A stretch of 64,000 nucleotides of DNA, taken from Bradyrhizobium lablabi (GTDB taxonomy: Bacteria; Pseudomonadota; Alphaproteobacteria; Rhizobiales; Xanthobacteraceae). The stretch is taken from the NCBI RefSeq assembly GCF_900141755.1, contig NZ_LT670844.1, positions 1,736,001 to 1,800,000 of the forward strand. The letters run 5' to 3'. The notes below the pieces were generated by a model. The model did no database searches. It was not told where the DNA came from and saw nothing but the letters and a program-made list of their open reading frames with translations. The position numbers and the translations under genes are program-made. Within the stretch, counting starts at the first letter, position 1, and every line of letters begins with the position of its first letter. Shown one piece after another: positions 1-8,822 of this stretch.

Positions 1-639
1 CGTCTTTACGGGAATAATGGTACGTTTACGATCTGGTGTCGCGACGACCAGCTTCTCGATCCGGCCACTTTCGTCCAACTCGAAATCGACAACGGTCGCA
101 TTCAATCGAACATCAAGCGCCCTTGAGGACGAAAGCGATTCCTTATGCGCCGTTTGAAACGCAGGCCGGTTTGAAAACCTCTCGAGCCGACAGGGATCGA
201 CTACAGAGTCTTCCAGTTTTAGATTTTCGATGGCTGACGCAAAAACTGGCTTACCGCAGGAAGCGTATTCACAGGCAATGTCGTAAAAGGGTAAAATATC
301 GTCGCGCGTAATTGGCCATTTCGCCTCAACGACACCGGGACGTTGCGCAAAGTCGATCGGATCAAGACGTTGGCAACGCGCCCCCCAAAGATTTGATGTT
401 CCTCCAAACCGGCGGGCTACCGCGATCGCCATATCATCGTGCGTATTGCGATCACATATCGTGGCGAGCGAGAGACTTTGTGCTTCTTCGCTGGCGGCAT
501 TTCCTCCGCTTTCGAGCAACAGCACTGACTTACCGAGACGCGCGCATTCAAGAGCCAGCGTAATTCCAGCCGGTCCAGAACCAATCACCGTTACGTCCGC
601 TCTTTCGGCGTTCAGTCCGGAAAGATCGGTTGAAATCAT
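1..639 (-). CDS. GMC-type FAD-dependent oxidoreductase, N-terminal part (cut by window edge)
   Basis: An open frame of 213 codons runs from ATG at 639 off the left edge without a stop. The start has a GGGAG ribosome site 9 bases upstream. The N-terminus is a Rossmann FAD fold: GSGPAG at residues 20-25 and LLLESGG at about 40-46. It is followed by RFGGTSNLWG at 77-86, the block after the FAD fold in glucose-methanol-choline type oxidoreductases. Such proteins oxidise alcohol groups of sugars or small molecules. Members of this kind occur in polysaccharide loci, so modification of a sugar is a reasonable guess, not shown. The catalytic C-terminal histidine region lies outside the window. Confidence 0.85.
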   Translation of the reverse strand, partial: MISTDLSGLNAERADVTVIGSGPAGITLALECARLGKSVLLLESGGNAASEEAQSLSLATICDRNTHDDMAIAVARRFGGTSNLWGARCQRLDPIDFAQRPGVVEAKWPITRDDILPFYDIACEYASCGKPVFASAIENLKLEDSVVDPCRLERFSNRPAFQTAHKESLSSSRALDVRLNATVVDFELDESGRIEKLVVATPDRKRTIIPVKT

Positions 640-983
640 CGAACAGCTCCCAATGGCATTGCAACCGGTGAGTCAACAAATGCGCTTGCATTTGAGTTTA
701 TCAGCCGACCGAGTTGCTGAAGATTTGATTTGCGATTTCTGTCCGAAAGCGTCGTTACCAAAACAAATTCCCGCTGTCGAAATGATCAAGAACAAACATG
801 CGGCCGTCCCTAATGACTGCACCAGGCGTCTCAAAATCATCCATTAAGCCGCCGGCGCGGGGATGATTTCGGCTGCGCCCGTACAGGTCTTTTCGGCCAC
901 AGTAAGAGATTGGCGACAATAATTCGATTCTCGGTGTTGTGTACGTCTGAAGCCGCAAACTCTATGCGAAGCTTAACTTCATT
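640..983. other. intergenic, no gene seen
   Basis: This stretch separates two minus-strand genes. Short open frames exist on both strands but have no ribosome sites or recognisable protein character. I see no strong hairpin followed by a T run and no repeat. It should hold the promoter of the oxidoreductase gene to its left. Confidence 0.6.
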
Positions 984-1994
984 TCATGGCTTACCATAGT
1001 CCATCGGCAAGAATTGCAGCCGATCCCAGGGAAAGCCCTCGAGGATCGCGTAGGCAGGCGTAGCACCGAATATATCGTCGAACGGGTCGGGCAAGTTGCG
1101 GGTCGTCCGGCTTTTGGGGTTTTCAGCCCTTAGCGTGATTGAGCCCGCTTGGTCCCAAACGACGAAGCCATAGATCTGCGCCGCGCGCGCAATCGCTTTA
1201 CCGATCGGATGCATCTTAAGACTGTCCACGTCGACAGCAGGATCTAAACGAAAGCGAAGCCCCTCTGGAATCCCATTCTTGTCATTTTCTGCGTCGCCGT
1301 CGGAACGATTTGCCGGCCATGACACAACCGACGCCTTTACCGCTTTCACCAGCGAGATGCCCATCACGTGATTGATCTTTTTCTTCATTAGTTCGTCGAT
1401 ACTTAATTGTCCGCCCAGGAAGGGCAATCCGGTCGCGGTTGTCCCATATGGAAAGGGCCAAATACCTGGATTACCAGAGGCCTTATCCATCCTCCCTCCC
1501 CAGCACGCCTCCCAGGCTCCGTCGATCTTTCGGGCCACCCAGAATTCCCAGATCTGGTCCGTGGCGGGTCTATAGACCGTCATTTCCGCGTCGGTTCCAT
1601 CTGCCGGCTGCGCATAGGCTGGAATGGGGACTGACTTCCACTTTTCAGCAAGACTCGGATCAATACTTCCTTTTTTTTGGCAGTCCCACGGTCGCACCAC
1701 CACGCCTTGCGTGTTTTCGTCCGCGACATAGACTGGGCTGGCATACTTGACCGTGTTGATCGAAACCGTACCGTAATAGGATCGCTTCTGCCGGAGGAAT
1801 TCGCGCACGAACAGGTTCGAATTGGGGTGAATTGGCGCGTCGGGCGGCAGTGGCTTGTACCAAAAGCTTTCCGGCGAGAATACTTGAGCCGGTACCTTTG
1901 GCACCGATTGCGCTAACGCAACGGGCGGGACCGGCATAATGGCGCATATGCCCAGCATGGCAAATTTAGCGTACCGTGATGGCAATAAAGCCAT
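984..1994 (-). CDS. secreted protein of unknown function
   Basis: 336 residues. The ATG at 1994 is preceded by a near-perfect GGGAGGACTA site, which decides this start over one 12 codons upstream. A signal peptide is evident at residues 1-29 (MALLPSRYAKFAMLGIC then ...VALAQS). The mature part is soluble and has no catalytic motif I recognise. Near its C-terminus, IPEGLRFRLDPAVDVDSL followed by AIARAAQIYGFVVWDQ resembles a module I recall from secreted proteins of unknown function in Actinobacteria and Proteobacteria. It sits beside exopolysaccharide genes, so a role at the cell surface, perhaps in polymer handling, is possible but unproven. Confidence 0.75.
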   Translation of the reverse strand: MALLPSRYAKFAMLGICAIMPVPPVALAQSVPKVPAQVFSPESFWYKPLPPDAPIHPNSNLFVREFLRQKRSYYGTVSINTVKYASPVYVADENTQGVVVRPWDCQKKGSIDPSLAEKWKSVPIPAYAQPADGTDAEMTVYRPATDQIWEFWVARKIDGAWEACWGGRMDKASGNPGIWPFPYGTTATGLPFLGGQLSIDELMKKKINHVMGISLVKAVKASVVSWPANRSDGDAENDKNGIPEGLRFRLDPAVDVDSLKMHPIGKAIARAAQIYGFVVWDQAGSITLRAENPKSRTTRNLPDPFDDIFGATPAYAILEGFPWDRLQFLPMDYGKP

Positions 1995-2423
1995 TAGTCC
2001 TCCCGTCCGACGATGGGGTTTGGGTAGCAAGAGCCATTGAGGTTAGTGCACCGAAGCTCTTCCTATTGACGTGCTGGCTGCACACGCACCTTCGATTTCA
2101 TCTCGCAAACACCGTGACGGGTGACGCTAGCCTGCGCAGGTTCGCAAAGACACCACATAATTCTGGGCCGAACTATGACAACTGGATGGCTTCCGCTCGA
2201 CCTTGGACCTAGCTGCTGCGCCCGGCCGGCCGCCCCCCTTCGGAGCCGACATTTCGCTCTGGAGTGAAGCACCTCAAATGTCGGCGAAAAACCGTCAGAG
2301 CCCAAGCTTTCGCTCTGGCATTAAAAGTGCAGGGGGCGTTACTTTACATCCTTTGAAAGCGGCTGTGTCGCCGTTGCCGCCGATATCTGCGATAAGGTTC
2401 GAACCGCTCCGCTTCCAATTTGG
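1995..2423. other. divergent intergenic region
   Basis: 429 bases between a minus-strand and a plus-strand gene, so it must carry two outward promoters. I find no convincing open frame, no repeat and no clear operator. An A/T-richer patch lies at about 2330-2440 before the methyltransferase gene. Confidence 0.5.
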
Positions 2424-3224
2424 ATGAAGTCCATGAAAAGCGAAATAGTTAAAGCGATAAGGACGTTGCAATGCTATGTTCCCGCGTTGCAATCGGTAAA
2501 AGAAGACGCCCAAACGTTAGTACGTAGAGTTTTCCGGATTCCGCACGAGAGCGATTTCCGCATTCTGAAAAGCATAGACTTTGATGGCAAGGTTTTTGTC
2601 GATGTTGGCGCAAACCGGGGACAGAGCATTGAGTCGGCCAGAACAATTCGTCCAGATATTCGTATAGTGTCTTTTGAGCCGCAACCGAGCCTTGTTCGCC
2701 GGCTAAAACGAATTTACGGAGACGACCAGCTGGTAGAGATTAGAGATGTAGGTCTCTCCGACACGGCCGGCAGTTTCACGATTTATACCCCCATATATCG
2801 AGGCTATGTTTACCATGGGTTATCTTCATTGGACCGTGCAAGTGCATCGAAATGGCTATCGACACAGGCCGTTTTCGGGTTCGACCCAGAGCAACTCACG
2901 ATAAATGAAGAAAGCTGCCGGGTCAGACAATTAGACAACGAAGATTTAGCTCCTGCCATGATCAAGATTGACGTTCAAGGAACCGAGGGAAGGGTTCTAC
3001 GAGGCGCGGTTAAGACCGTAGAGCGCTATAAGCCCGTTATTATGGTGGAACGCGACGTAGGAATGAATGAGGTTCGAGAAATCCTTAAAGGACTGAATTA
3101 TTCGGAGTACCGTCTCGATGGAGACGACATAGTGGAGGGGTCTCAGATTGGCGATAACGCGATCATGATGACGCCGGATACGTATGATAATCTTTGGTCG
3201 CGGCAAAAACGGAAGCTCAGCTAA
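2424..3224 (+). CDS. FkbM family methyltransferase
   Basis: 266 residues. The SAM-binding motif I is VFVDVGANRG (57-66), motif II is SFEPQP (83-88), and the FkbM signature KIDVQGTEG is at 181-189. The family O-methylates sugars or other hydroxyl groups. In an exopolysaccharide locus the likely target is a sugar residue of the repeat unit or its lipid-linked precursor in the cytoplasm. A second ATG three codons downstream (2433) is equally possible as start. It converges on another FkbM gene (3299-4228), and the two proteins are clearly different in sequence, so they are not a recent duplication. Confidence 0.88.
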   Translation: MKSMKSEIVKAIRTLQCYVPALQSVKEDAQTLVRRVFRIPHESDFRILKSIDFDGKVFVDVGANRGQSIESARTIRPDIRIVSFEPQPSLVRRLKRIYGDDQLVEIRDVGLSDTAGSFTIYTPIYRGYVYHGLSSLDRASASKWLSTQAVFGFDPEQLTINEESCRVRQLDNEDLAPAMIKIDVQGTEGRVLRGAVKTVERYKPVIMVERDVGMNEVREILKGLNYSEYRLDGDDIVEGSQIGDNAIMMTPDTYDNLWSRQKRKLS

Positions 3225-3251
3225 ATCCCCCCAAAGAAGGAGGCCAGCTGA

Positions 3252-3281
3252 CCTTAACTGACGACGCCTTAACTGAAGACG
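3252..3281. repeat. tandem dimer of a 15-bp unit
   Basis: CCTTAACTGACGACG is followed at once by CCTTAACTGAAGACG, one mismatch apart. It lies in the 74-base gap between two convergent methyltransferase genes. No terminator hairpin with a T run is obvious there. Confidence 0.85.
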
Positions 3282-3298
3282 CAAAGGGTTCTCACACT

Positions 3299-4228
3299 TT
3301 ACGCCGGTCTGTTGATCCGCCCCTGTAGCTCACCTGCCATCCTTCCGTCTGGAATCCACAGAACGTCACAATCAACTTGATTGGTGAGACGAGTGAGAGT
3401 CCAATCATGGTGATCCTTCGAAAGGCCGATTTCGAAACCCTGATAGTTTTGCGATGTCATCAACTGGACCAGTTCCCCAATCGAAGATCCACAGCGCGCC
3501 AAGTGAGAGGAGACCATTTCGGTAAGAATTAGCGGCCGATTTCTCGCTATTGTCGCGGCAAGACCTCTTAATACCCGCGGCTCGAAGCCCTCCACGTCGA
3601 TCTTTATGAAATGAGAGACCACAGGGGAGACGATACTGTCTCCGCGCACGACATCGACATCCACCGAGTAGGTTTCATCCTTGGAATATTGCGATGCGCC
3701 GAAGGTCGCTTCGCCGGAATTGATCTTGGGAATCGTCAAAGACAGAACGCCGCTCGAATCTGAAAGACCGAGGTTGAATACCTCGATATTCGAAATCGCG
3801 CTTTGTTCAACGGCCTTTTTGAGCATCGCAACGCATGCAGGATTTGGTTCAAAACACAATACCCGACCGGTCTCGCCGATACGTTTGGACGCATAAAGCG
3901 CGAAGCTTCCGCGGTTTGCGCCGATGTCCAAAACCTGGTCGCCTGGTTTCAGAAGCGAATCCAGAACCATTTGAGCCGGCAGATCGTACCAACGGCCGAG
4001 GAAATAGGTCAGACGATCCGCCCACCACGACAGATCGAGTTCGGTCGAGTACCCGGTTCGCTTGTCTTTGTGAACAACCCGGGGAGCGTCGGCCCAAAAA
4101 TGATCGCGCTCGGCATGTCCTATCAGCAGCTTGTAAAGTACGCCCCAGCCGTACAATTCGTGGAACGCGTATGGTCGCACCACACGAGTGGCGATCGATT
4201 GAAGTGCGTTCGGAAACGACGGCGCCAT
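3299..4228 (-). CDS. FkbM family methyltransferase
   Basis: 309 residues from ATG 4228, chosen because a GGAG sits 8 bases upstream. Longer starts at 4264 (ATG) and 4276 (TTG) lack a good site. Motif I VLDIGANRG is at about 99-107, CFEPNP follows about 25 residues later, and the family signature KIDVEGFEPRVLRG is in the C-terminal half. An N-terminal segment of about 90 residues precedes the SAM fold. The probable role is O-methylation of a polysaccharide sugar. It is convergent with the shorter FkbM gene at 2424-3224. Confidence 0.87.
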   Translation of the reverse strand: MAPSFPNALQSIATRVVRPYAFHELYGWGVLYKLLIGHAERDHFWADAPRVVHKDKRTGYSTELDLSWWADRLTYFLGRWYDLPAQMVLDSLLKPGDQVLDIGANRGSFALYASKRIGETGRVLCFEPNPACVAMLKKAVEQSAISNIEVFNLGLSDSSGVLSLTIPKINSGEATFGASQYSKDETYSVDVDVVRGDSIVSPVVSHFIKIDVEGFEPRVLRGLAATIARNRPLILTEMVSSHLARCGSSIGELVQLMTSQNYQGFEIGLSKDHHDWTLTRLTNQVDCDVLWIPDGRMAGELQGRINRPA

Positions 4229-4519
4229 TTTACAAACTCCAATTTGAGCGGCATCCAAAGCCATCCCGATTGCCAAGGCGACCAGTACCAGGAATTTTAC
4301 CCAGGGGAACCTGCTTCCACCTTATCTCGCGAATGCAATAGCATTATTTCGGCGGGAATATGTTGCGGCAGTCGCGCCAAGCCACCGGTGCTACTCGAGC
4401 GCGCACAATGATTGAAAAAGGAGCATACACGGCGCCGTCAACGTGCAAGTTAAATCACATCGCGCGTTAAAGACTCCAAAATCGCAAAAACGATGACATG
4501 CTCGAAATGAGTTTAGGTC
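4229..4519. other. intergenic, no gene seen
   Basis: About 290 bases between the FkbM gene and the decayed acyltransferase on the same strand. I see no coding frame with a ribosome site and no strong hairpin. It presumably carries the FkbM promoter. Confidence 0.5.
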
Positions 4520-4990
4520 CTATCGTGCCAACCATGATTTTGCGGCGGATAGTGCTGGCGCTGGCAAAATCCATCTGATGCTGCGGAGAATTGGCCGTTC
4601 GATAAGTTTGTGAACAAGGATACCGCCAATCACCGCGCCGGCGCTTCCGACGATCAGATAGATCGCAACAAGGATCCTGATATCGTCAAAAAGTTTCATC
4701 CTTTGAATTGCCAAATTGAACATAAGCAAGAAAATTATGTGCGAAAGATAGATTGAATAGGACGCGTTCCCGAGTAAGAGCAATATGCGTGAGGGAATTC
4801 CCCGGACGATGGGCTCCATTGACAGAGCCCCAAACACAATTAGGGCGGAAGGTACCCCCCACAGTATGGCTCTCTGCTGCAGCGTTGCCGGGAAATTCCA
4901 AACCGTTGACACCAATGCACGGTTACCGAGCCCCGGGCGCAACTCTACCTAAGAGTAGCCCCAGCGCTAGCACTGCCTGTCAAATCACGG
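4520..4990 (-). pseudogene. C-terminal relic of an acyltransferase-3 gene, frameshifted
   Basis: The frame from about 4942 to 4520 encodes roughly 135 residues with the last transmembrane helices of an acyltransferase-3 protein, including LLLLGNASYSIYLSHIIFLL and an LIERPI end. It aligns with the C-terminal third of the intact acyltransferase at 7748-8782. There is no ATG and no ribosome site. Just upstream, a different frame gives a hydrophobic segment (QAVLALGLLLGRVAP) that looks like the preceding helix, so a frameshift lies near 4940. The N-terminal two thirds are missing and are replaced by the 3' end of the neighbouring acyltransferase gene. Confidence 0.75.
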
Positions 4991-6867
4991 TCGTTTCTTG
5001 GCTCAGAATTGGGTGCGGACCTGTCGATTAGTGGGAAATAAAGTCTCACCGCCTGGTCGCTTCCTTTGGAAGAGAAATGACCATAATCAAGATAAAGGTA
5101 CTCATCTCCCATTTTGAACGGGCATAGCGAGCCGCTGCAGAGCGCGCCCATCGGTTCGATGAGAGTGGCTTGACGGGCCTCGCTCCGAACACTTTCCGCA
5201 ATCAGGGGATTTTCTTCGAAGACCTTCCACGAAGACACGTCGCGCTTCATTGACCCCCTTGTTCGATAGGCGAGTGACTGCACATCCATGGAAAACTCAG
5301 GCGATTGCGCGATAACCACGACTTCGGCGCCCATTGCTCGGATGGCTGAGATGGTATTTTGCAGACCGAGTTCGCCGCGGCTCGCCAACAAATCCCATCT
5401 TGCACTCATGACGACGTATTTAACGTCGTATTTTTCGATCAACTCGAGCGCGTGTCGATTGAACGTCTGGCAATTCGGAAGCTTAAAGGAATAGTAGGAT
5501 AGAATGGGCGGACAACCAGCCGCGGTATATTGAATGACATTGGCAGCAATAGCTTCTTGGTTCGAGATCAGCCCGGGCACGTAATGAGCGGCAAAAGAAT
5601 CGCCCCATAGCAAGAGATTTTTGGAATTACCGCTCGTCAGAACGCATTGTTTCGAGTTCCAATTTTCGTAGCTTTGCGTTGCCAGCAAGAAGCAAACGCC
5701 CTCGCCCCACTGCTCGTAGCCTGCGATCTTTTGTTCAGCATAGTCGGGGAATCGAAATGGAAATCCATTCGAAGCAACTCCGGCAACGCCAGCCAGAAAA
5801 GTGGCGGCAAGAGCCGCAATCGATGTTCCGAAAACCAACGTGCGGCGCCCTTCGGGCCATGCTTTTCGAAAGGGAGACTCGATTACCCTCCAGGAAAAAA
5901 CAGCCAAAACTAAGCTCAGCAAGACGATACAAACTATCTCGTACCCACCGGGATCCCGCAACAAGTAATACCGTGCAAAAACGGTAATCGGCCAATGGAC
6001 CAGATACAGAGAATAAGAAATCAGGCCGATCCAAACCGCCGGCCGGCAGGATAGCCATCTTCCAACGAACGTAGAATGCTCCGCTCCAGTATGAAGCAAT
6101 ATCGCAGCGCCCAGACACGGAAAAAGGGCGTTTGCACCTGGAAACGGCGTAAAATCACTGAATGCAACTACGGCATACGCGATCAATGCGATGCCAACAG
6201 CGGCGGCAATTTCGACTAGGCGCTGGGGCACCTGGCGGGGCGGACACAAAATCAGAATCGCTCCCAGCAACAACTCCCAGGCTCTGGTCGGAAGAAGAAA
6301 AAAATTCGCGGCCGGAGCGCGGCTGGTCAGCAGCACGCTTAGCGCGAAAGAAGCCAATGCCACTGGTAGGAAGAGAAGTGCCCATTTCGATTTGAACCAC
6401 CGATGACCGACATACATCGCAATCGGCATGAAGATATAATACTGCTCTTCGAGACAAAGCGTCCAGGTGTGAAGCAGCGGTCTGAGCAAAGACGAGGCGT
6501 CGAAATAACCTGATGTCCGCCAGAAATAGAGATTGGAACTGAAGAACGCCAACGATGCGGCGCTCTTTGAGAAATCAACCAATTCGCCGGGCAAGAGGAT
6601 GAGAACGGAAATAGCCCAGGTCAACGCAACGGTGAAAAACAGCGCAGGGAAAATTCGCCGGATCCGTCGCTCGTAAAATTTTGCAATTGAAAATGTGCGT
6701 TCCGCTAGGTCGTCCTTCAACTGCCTGGTTATTACGTAACCGGATATCACGAAAAAGACGTCGACGCCCACGAAACCGCCCGAAAAGTTCGGAACACCAG
6801 CGTGAAAAAAAACGACCGGCAAAACGGCTACAGCACGCAACCCGTCAATATCGGGGCGGTATTTCAT
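4945..6867 (-). CDS. acyltransferase-3 with C-terminal SGNH domain (OafA-type)
   Basis: 640 residues in two parts. The N-terminal half is an acyltransferase-3 membrane domain with about ten helices. It begins YRPDIDGLRAVAVLPVVFFH and continues to VFFVISGYVI, with the family's conserved histidine near residue 21. The C-terminal part, from about residue 400, is an SGNH hydrolase-like domain (LLLWGDSFAAH, then YLDYGHFSSKGS near residue 600). Proteins of this layout move acetyl groups across the inner membrane and place them on surface sugars. The last 20 or so residues read into the acyltransferase relic downstream and may not be native. Confidence 0.9.
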   Translation of the reverse strand: MKYRPDIDGLRAVAVLPVVFFHAGVPNFSGGFVGVDVFFVISGYVITRQLKDDLAERTFSIAKFYERRIRRIFPALFFTVALTWAISVLILLPGELVDFSKSAASLAFFSSNLYFWRTSGYFDASSLLRPLLHTWTLCLEEQYYIFMPIAMYVGHRWFKSKWALLFLPVALASFALSVLLTSRAPAANFFLLPTRAWELLLGAILILCPPRQVPQRLVEIAAAVGIALIAYAVVAFSDFTPFPGANALFPCLGAAILLHTGAEHSTFVGRWLSCRPAVWIGLISYSLYLVHWPITVFARYYLLRDPGGYEIVCIVLLSLVLAVFSWRVIESPFRKAWPEGRRTLVFGTSIAALAATFLAGVAGVASNGFPFRFPDYAEQKIAGYEQWGEGVCFLLATQSYENWNSKQCVLTSGNSKNLLLWGDSFAAHYVPGLISNQEAIAANVIQYTAAGCPPILSYYSFKLPNCQTFNRHALELIEKYDVKYVVMSARWDLLASRGELGLQNTISAIRAMGAEVVVIAQSPEFSMDVQSLAYRTRGSMKRDVSSWKVFEENPLIAESVRSEARQATLIEPMGALCSGSLCPFKMGDEYLYLDYGHFSSKGSDQAVRLYFPLIDRSAPNSEPRNDRDLTGSASAGATLR

Positions 6868-6938
6868 CGAAGGCTCGGCGCTCCCTTTTTTCGACGCAAC
6901 GTAGAAAATTAGACTGATCCAGATCTCACATTTGCATT

Positions 6939-6970
6939 TTTTGGACGCATCTGCTTTTGGACGCAGCTGC
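6939..6970. repeat. tandem dimer of a 16-bp unit
   Basis: TTTTGGACGCATCTGC is followed at once by TTTTGGACGCAGCTGC, one mismatch apart. It lies upstream of the SGNH acyltransferase start, about 70-100 bases from the ATG at 6867, so it may be slippage debris or may sit in the promoter. Confidence 0.85.
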
Positions 6971-7249
6971 GGCGCATTTGGTTTTAATCTTTAGCCGAAT
7001 TATGGCGCGAGGCAACCTTTCAGTAAATCCCCCGAATAGCAGTCCTGATATCAAGTAAATCTGCCGGTTTGCCCTTTATAGCGTCAGGGAGGTGAGACAT
7101 TTTTAAGCGTTCGAGGAGCCGTTTGAAAAATCAACAGGTGACGGACACATTATATCGGCGCGAAAGTTTCGATACCTCCGCGCCATCTGCGGCACCCACC
7201 GCAAGGTTGCGGCAAGTTTCATAATCGCATCTGTTCCAACATGATCATT

Positions 7250-7420
7250 TCAACTCTCGCGCACTGAATTCAGAGCGCAGCATCCTGCTTCCCAAGAGGG
7301 TCAGGTTACCCGTCGCATAGGCGCCGGTATCGATATTAATTCTATTCGGCCGAATGTCCGGAATTGAACCGTGGATGATGTATTGACGAAATCTTCGTCG
7401 GTTTCGAGAAACCCGCCTTG
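7250..7420 (-). pseudogene. decayed 3' fragment of the PPP phosphatase gene, inverted relative to the intact copy
   Basis: Read on the minus strand, this stretch reproduces the last 55 or so codons of the intact phosphatase at 30628-31368. Positions 7293-7343 match 31285-31335 over 51 identical bases (inverted). The flanks match with point changes and small deletions. FLETDEDF survives in one frame and PDIRPNRINIDTGAYATGNL in another, so at least one frameshift separates them, and the native stop codon is out of frame. The 5' two thirds of the gene are absent or unrecognisable. Confidence 0.9.
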
Positions 7421-7747
7421 TGGGTGGACACGGAAGCTGAACTTTTTCGGGGGCTCGGTTCGGCTTACCGTAAAGCGCGTTAAGCAAATCAACTAAGCTT
7501 GGTGAAAGTAGTTCCGCCGCTATATGCTTCCTGCATTTTATGCGCAGGTGGAGAGAGCGGCTGACATTTAAGCCGGCTGACGAAAATAGCTGCATCTTGC
7601 GCGTTTACTGTGCACGTCTTTCGCAAGCAGAGCGGGAGGGGAAGCTATCTCTCGTATAGTTTACTAACTACTCGCGGCTGTTATTGCTCCTTGACCAAAT
7701 ATCGGCCAGGTGCGAGGTATCCGGGACGCGATCCAGGGCGGCTCTTT

Positions 7748-8782
7748 GTGCATCCAATAGTGACAGTTCAGTATTTGCGTGCGCTAGCCGCGACAGCCGT
7801 TGTCGTTCATCATTTCGTAGGTCCGGCCTATATTGATGCCGGCCGTGGCCACCCAGGAACGGTCGGAGAAGCCGGCGTAGATCTATTTTTCGTCATCAGC
7901 GGGTTCATTATGTGGACTACGACGAGGCGAAGAGAAACGGCGCCGCTGGATTTCATTTGGCACCGGATCGTTCGTATTGTCCCGCTTTATTGGATATTCA
8001 CCTTAGTGTTTCTGGGGATCACCCTCGCTAGCAAGCACAGTCCGGTGTCAACTCTGGATGTAATGAGATCACTTTTTTTCGTCCCTTGGTTTGAAGAGGA
8101 TCTGGGGCAAAAAACATCTGCTTTCTATTTTCTTGGATGGACGCTGATGTACGAGATGTTCTTCTATTGCGTGTTCGCTTTTGCGCTTTTCCTTCCAAGG
8201 AAATCACAGTTTATTGGCGTGGTTGGTTGCCTGTCCGCTTTGGTAGCGTTAGGCCTTGTTTTTGATTTCAAAAGCGGACCATCGTTCACCTATACCAGTC
8301 CGCTGCTTTTGGAATTTATGGCCGGCTGTGCGGTAGGCGAACTCTACGAGCGAAAGGCCATTCCTTCGATATCGTTTGGAACCGGATTGCTGTGCATTGG
8401 CCTGGCAACCTTAATCTGGACGGTATGGAATATTCCATACAGCCTTCTAGCGAGGACCCTTCTGTGGGGCGCGCCGGCGGCGCTGATCCTGGTTGGAGCA
8501 CTTTCAGTTGAGGCGCCGGCCGCAAGAAAGCCGACCAAACTCTTTCTGCTCTTGGGGAACGCGTCCTATTCGATATACCTGTCCCACATAATCACCCTTC
8601 TCGTGTTCAATTTGATCGTGAAGAGAGCTGGGCTGATTCAGGGATTTAATTCGGAGATCGCGATCTACTCAACGATCGGAAGCGCGTTGGCCTTGGCCGG
8701 CGGCACACTCGTCTATGCCCTCTTAGAGAGGCCCGTCTCTAATTTTTCGAAATTGATAGCTATACCGGTAAAGTCGTCGTAG
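7748..8782 (+). CDS. acyltransferase-3 family membrane protein
   Basis: 344 residues from GTG 7748. This start gives the usual family opening (MHPIVTVQYLRALAATAVVVHHF). A longer frame from 7610 adds a Cys/Arg-rich leader not typical of the family. Other signatures are VDLFFVISGFIMW near residue 50 and LLLGNASYSIYLSHIITLL near the end, with about ten hydrophobic helices throughout. There is no SGNH domain, so it is the short form. The likely job is O-acetylation (or another acylation) of a polysaccharide sugar. Its C-terminal third is the closest relative in the window of the relic at 4520-4990. Confidence 0.87.
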   Translation: MHPIVTVQYLRALAATAVVVHHFVGPAYIDAGRGHPGTVGEAGVDLFFVISGFIMWTTTRRRETAPLDFIWHRIVRIVPLYWIFTLVFLGITLASKHSPVSTLDVMRSLFFVPWFEEDLGQKTSAFYFLGWTLMYEMFFYCVFAFALFLPRKSQFIGVVGCLSALVALGLVFDFKSGPSFTYTSPLLLEFMAGCAVGELYERKAIPSISFGTGLLCIGLATLIWTVWNIPYSLLARTLLWGAPAALILVGALSVEAPAARKPTKLFLLLGNASYSIYLSHIITLLVFNLIVKRAGLIQGFNSEIAIYSTIGSALALAGGTLVYALLERPVSNFSKLIAIPVKSS

Positions 8783-8796
8783 AGCGCGATTAGCAT

Positions 8797-8820
8797 GAGC
8801 GCGCGGCGGCGCCGGCGCTC
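8797..8820. terminator. possible hairpin between convergent genes
   Basis: GAGCGCGCGGC and GCCGGCGCTC form a roughly 10-bp stem with one bulge and a tiny loop, midway between the stops of two convergent acyltransferase genes. There is no T run, so termination is only inferred from position. Confidence 0.35.
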
Positions 8821-8822
8821 CG

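Larger units (their letters stand above)
6868..7747. other. intergenic with degraded sequence
   Basis: About 880 bases between two divergently read acyltransferase genes. It holds a 16-bp tandem dimer at 6939-6970 and a decayed piece of a phosphatase gene at about 7250-7420, both listed separately. The rest shows no coding frame I can support. Confidence 0.6.

Noticed and set aside
7245..7595. 116-codon minus-strand gene at the phosphatase relic
   Set aside because: Only its C-terminal part matches the phosphatase and it is frameshifted; the N-terminal half is unrelated noise, so it is a relic and not a gene.
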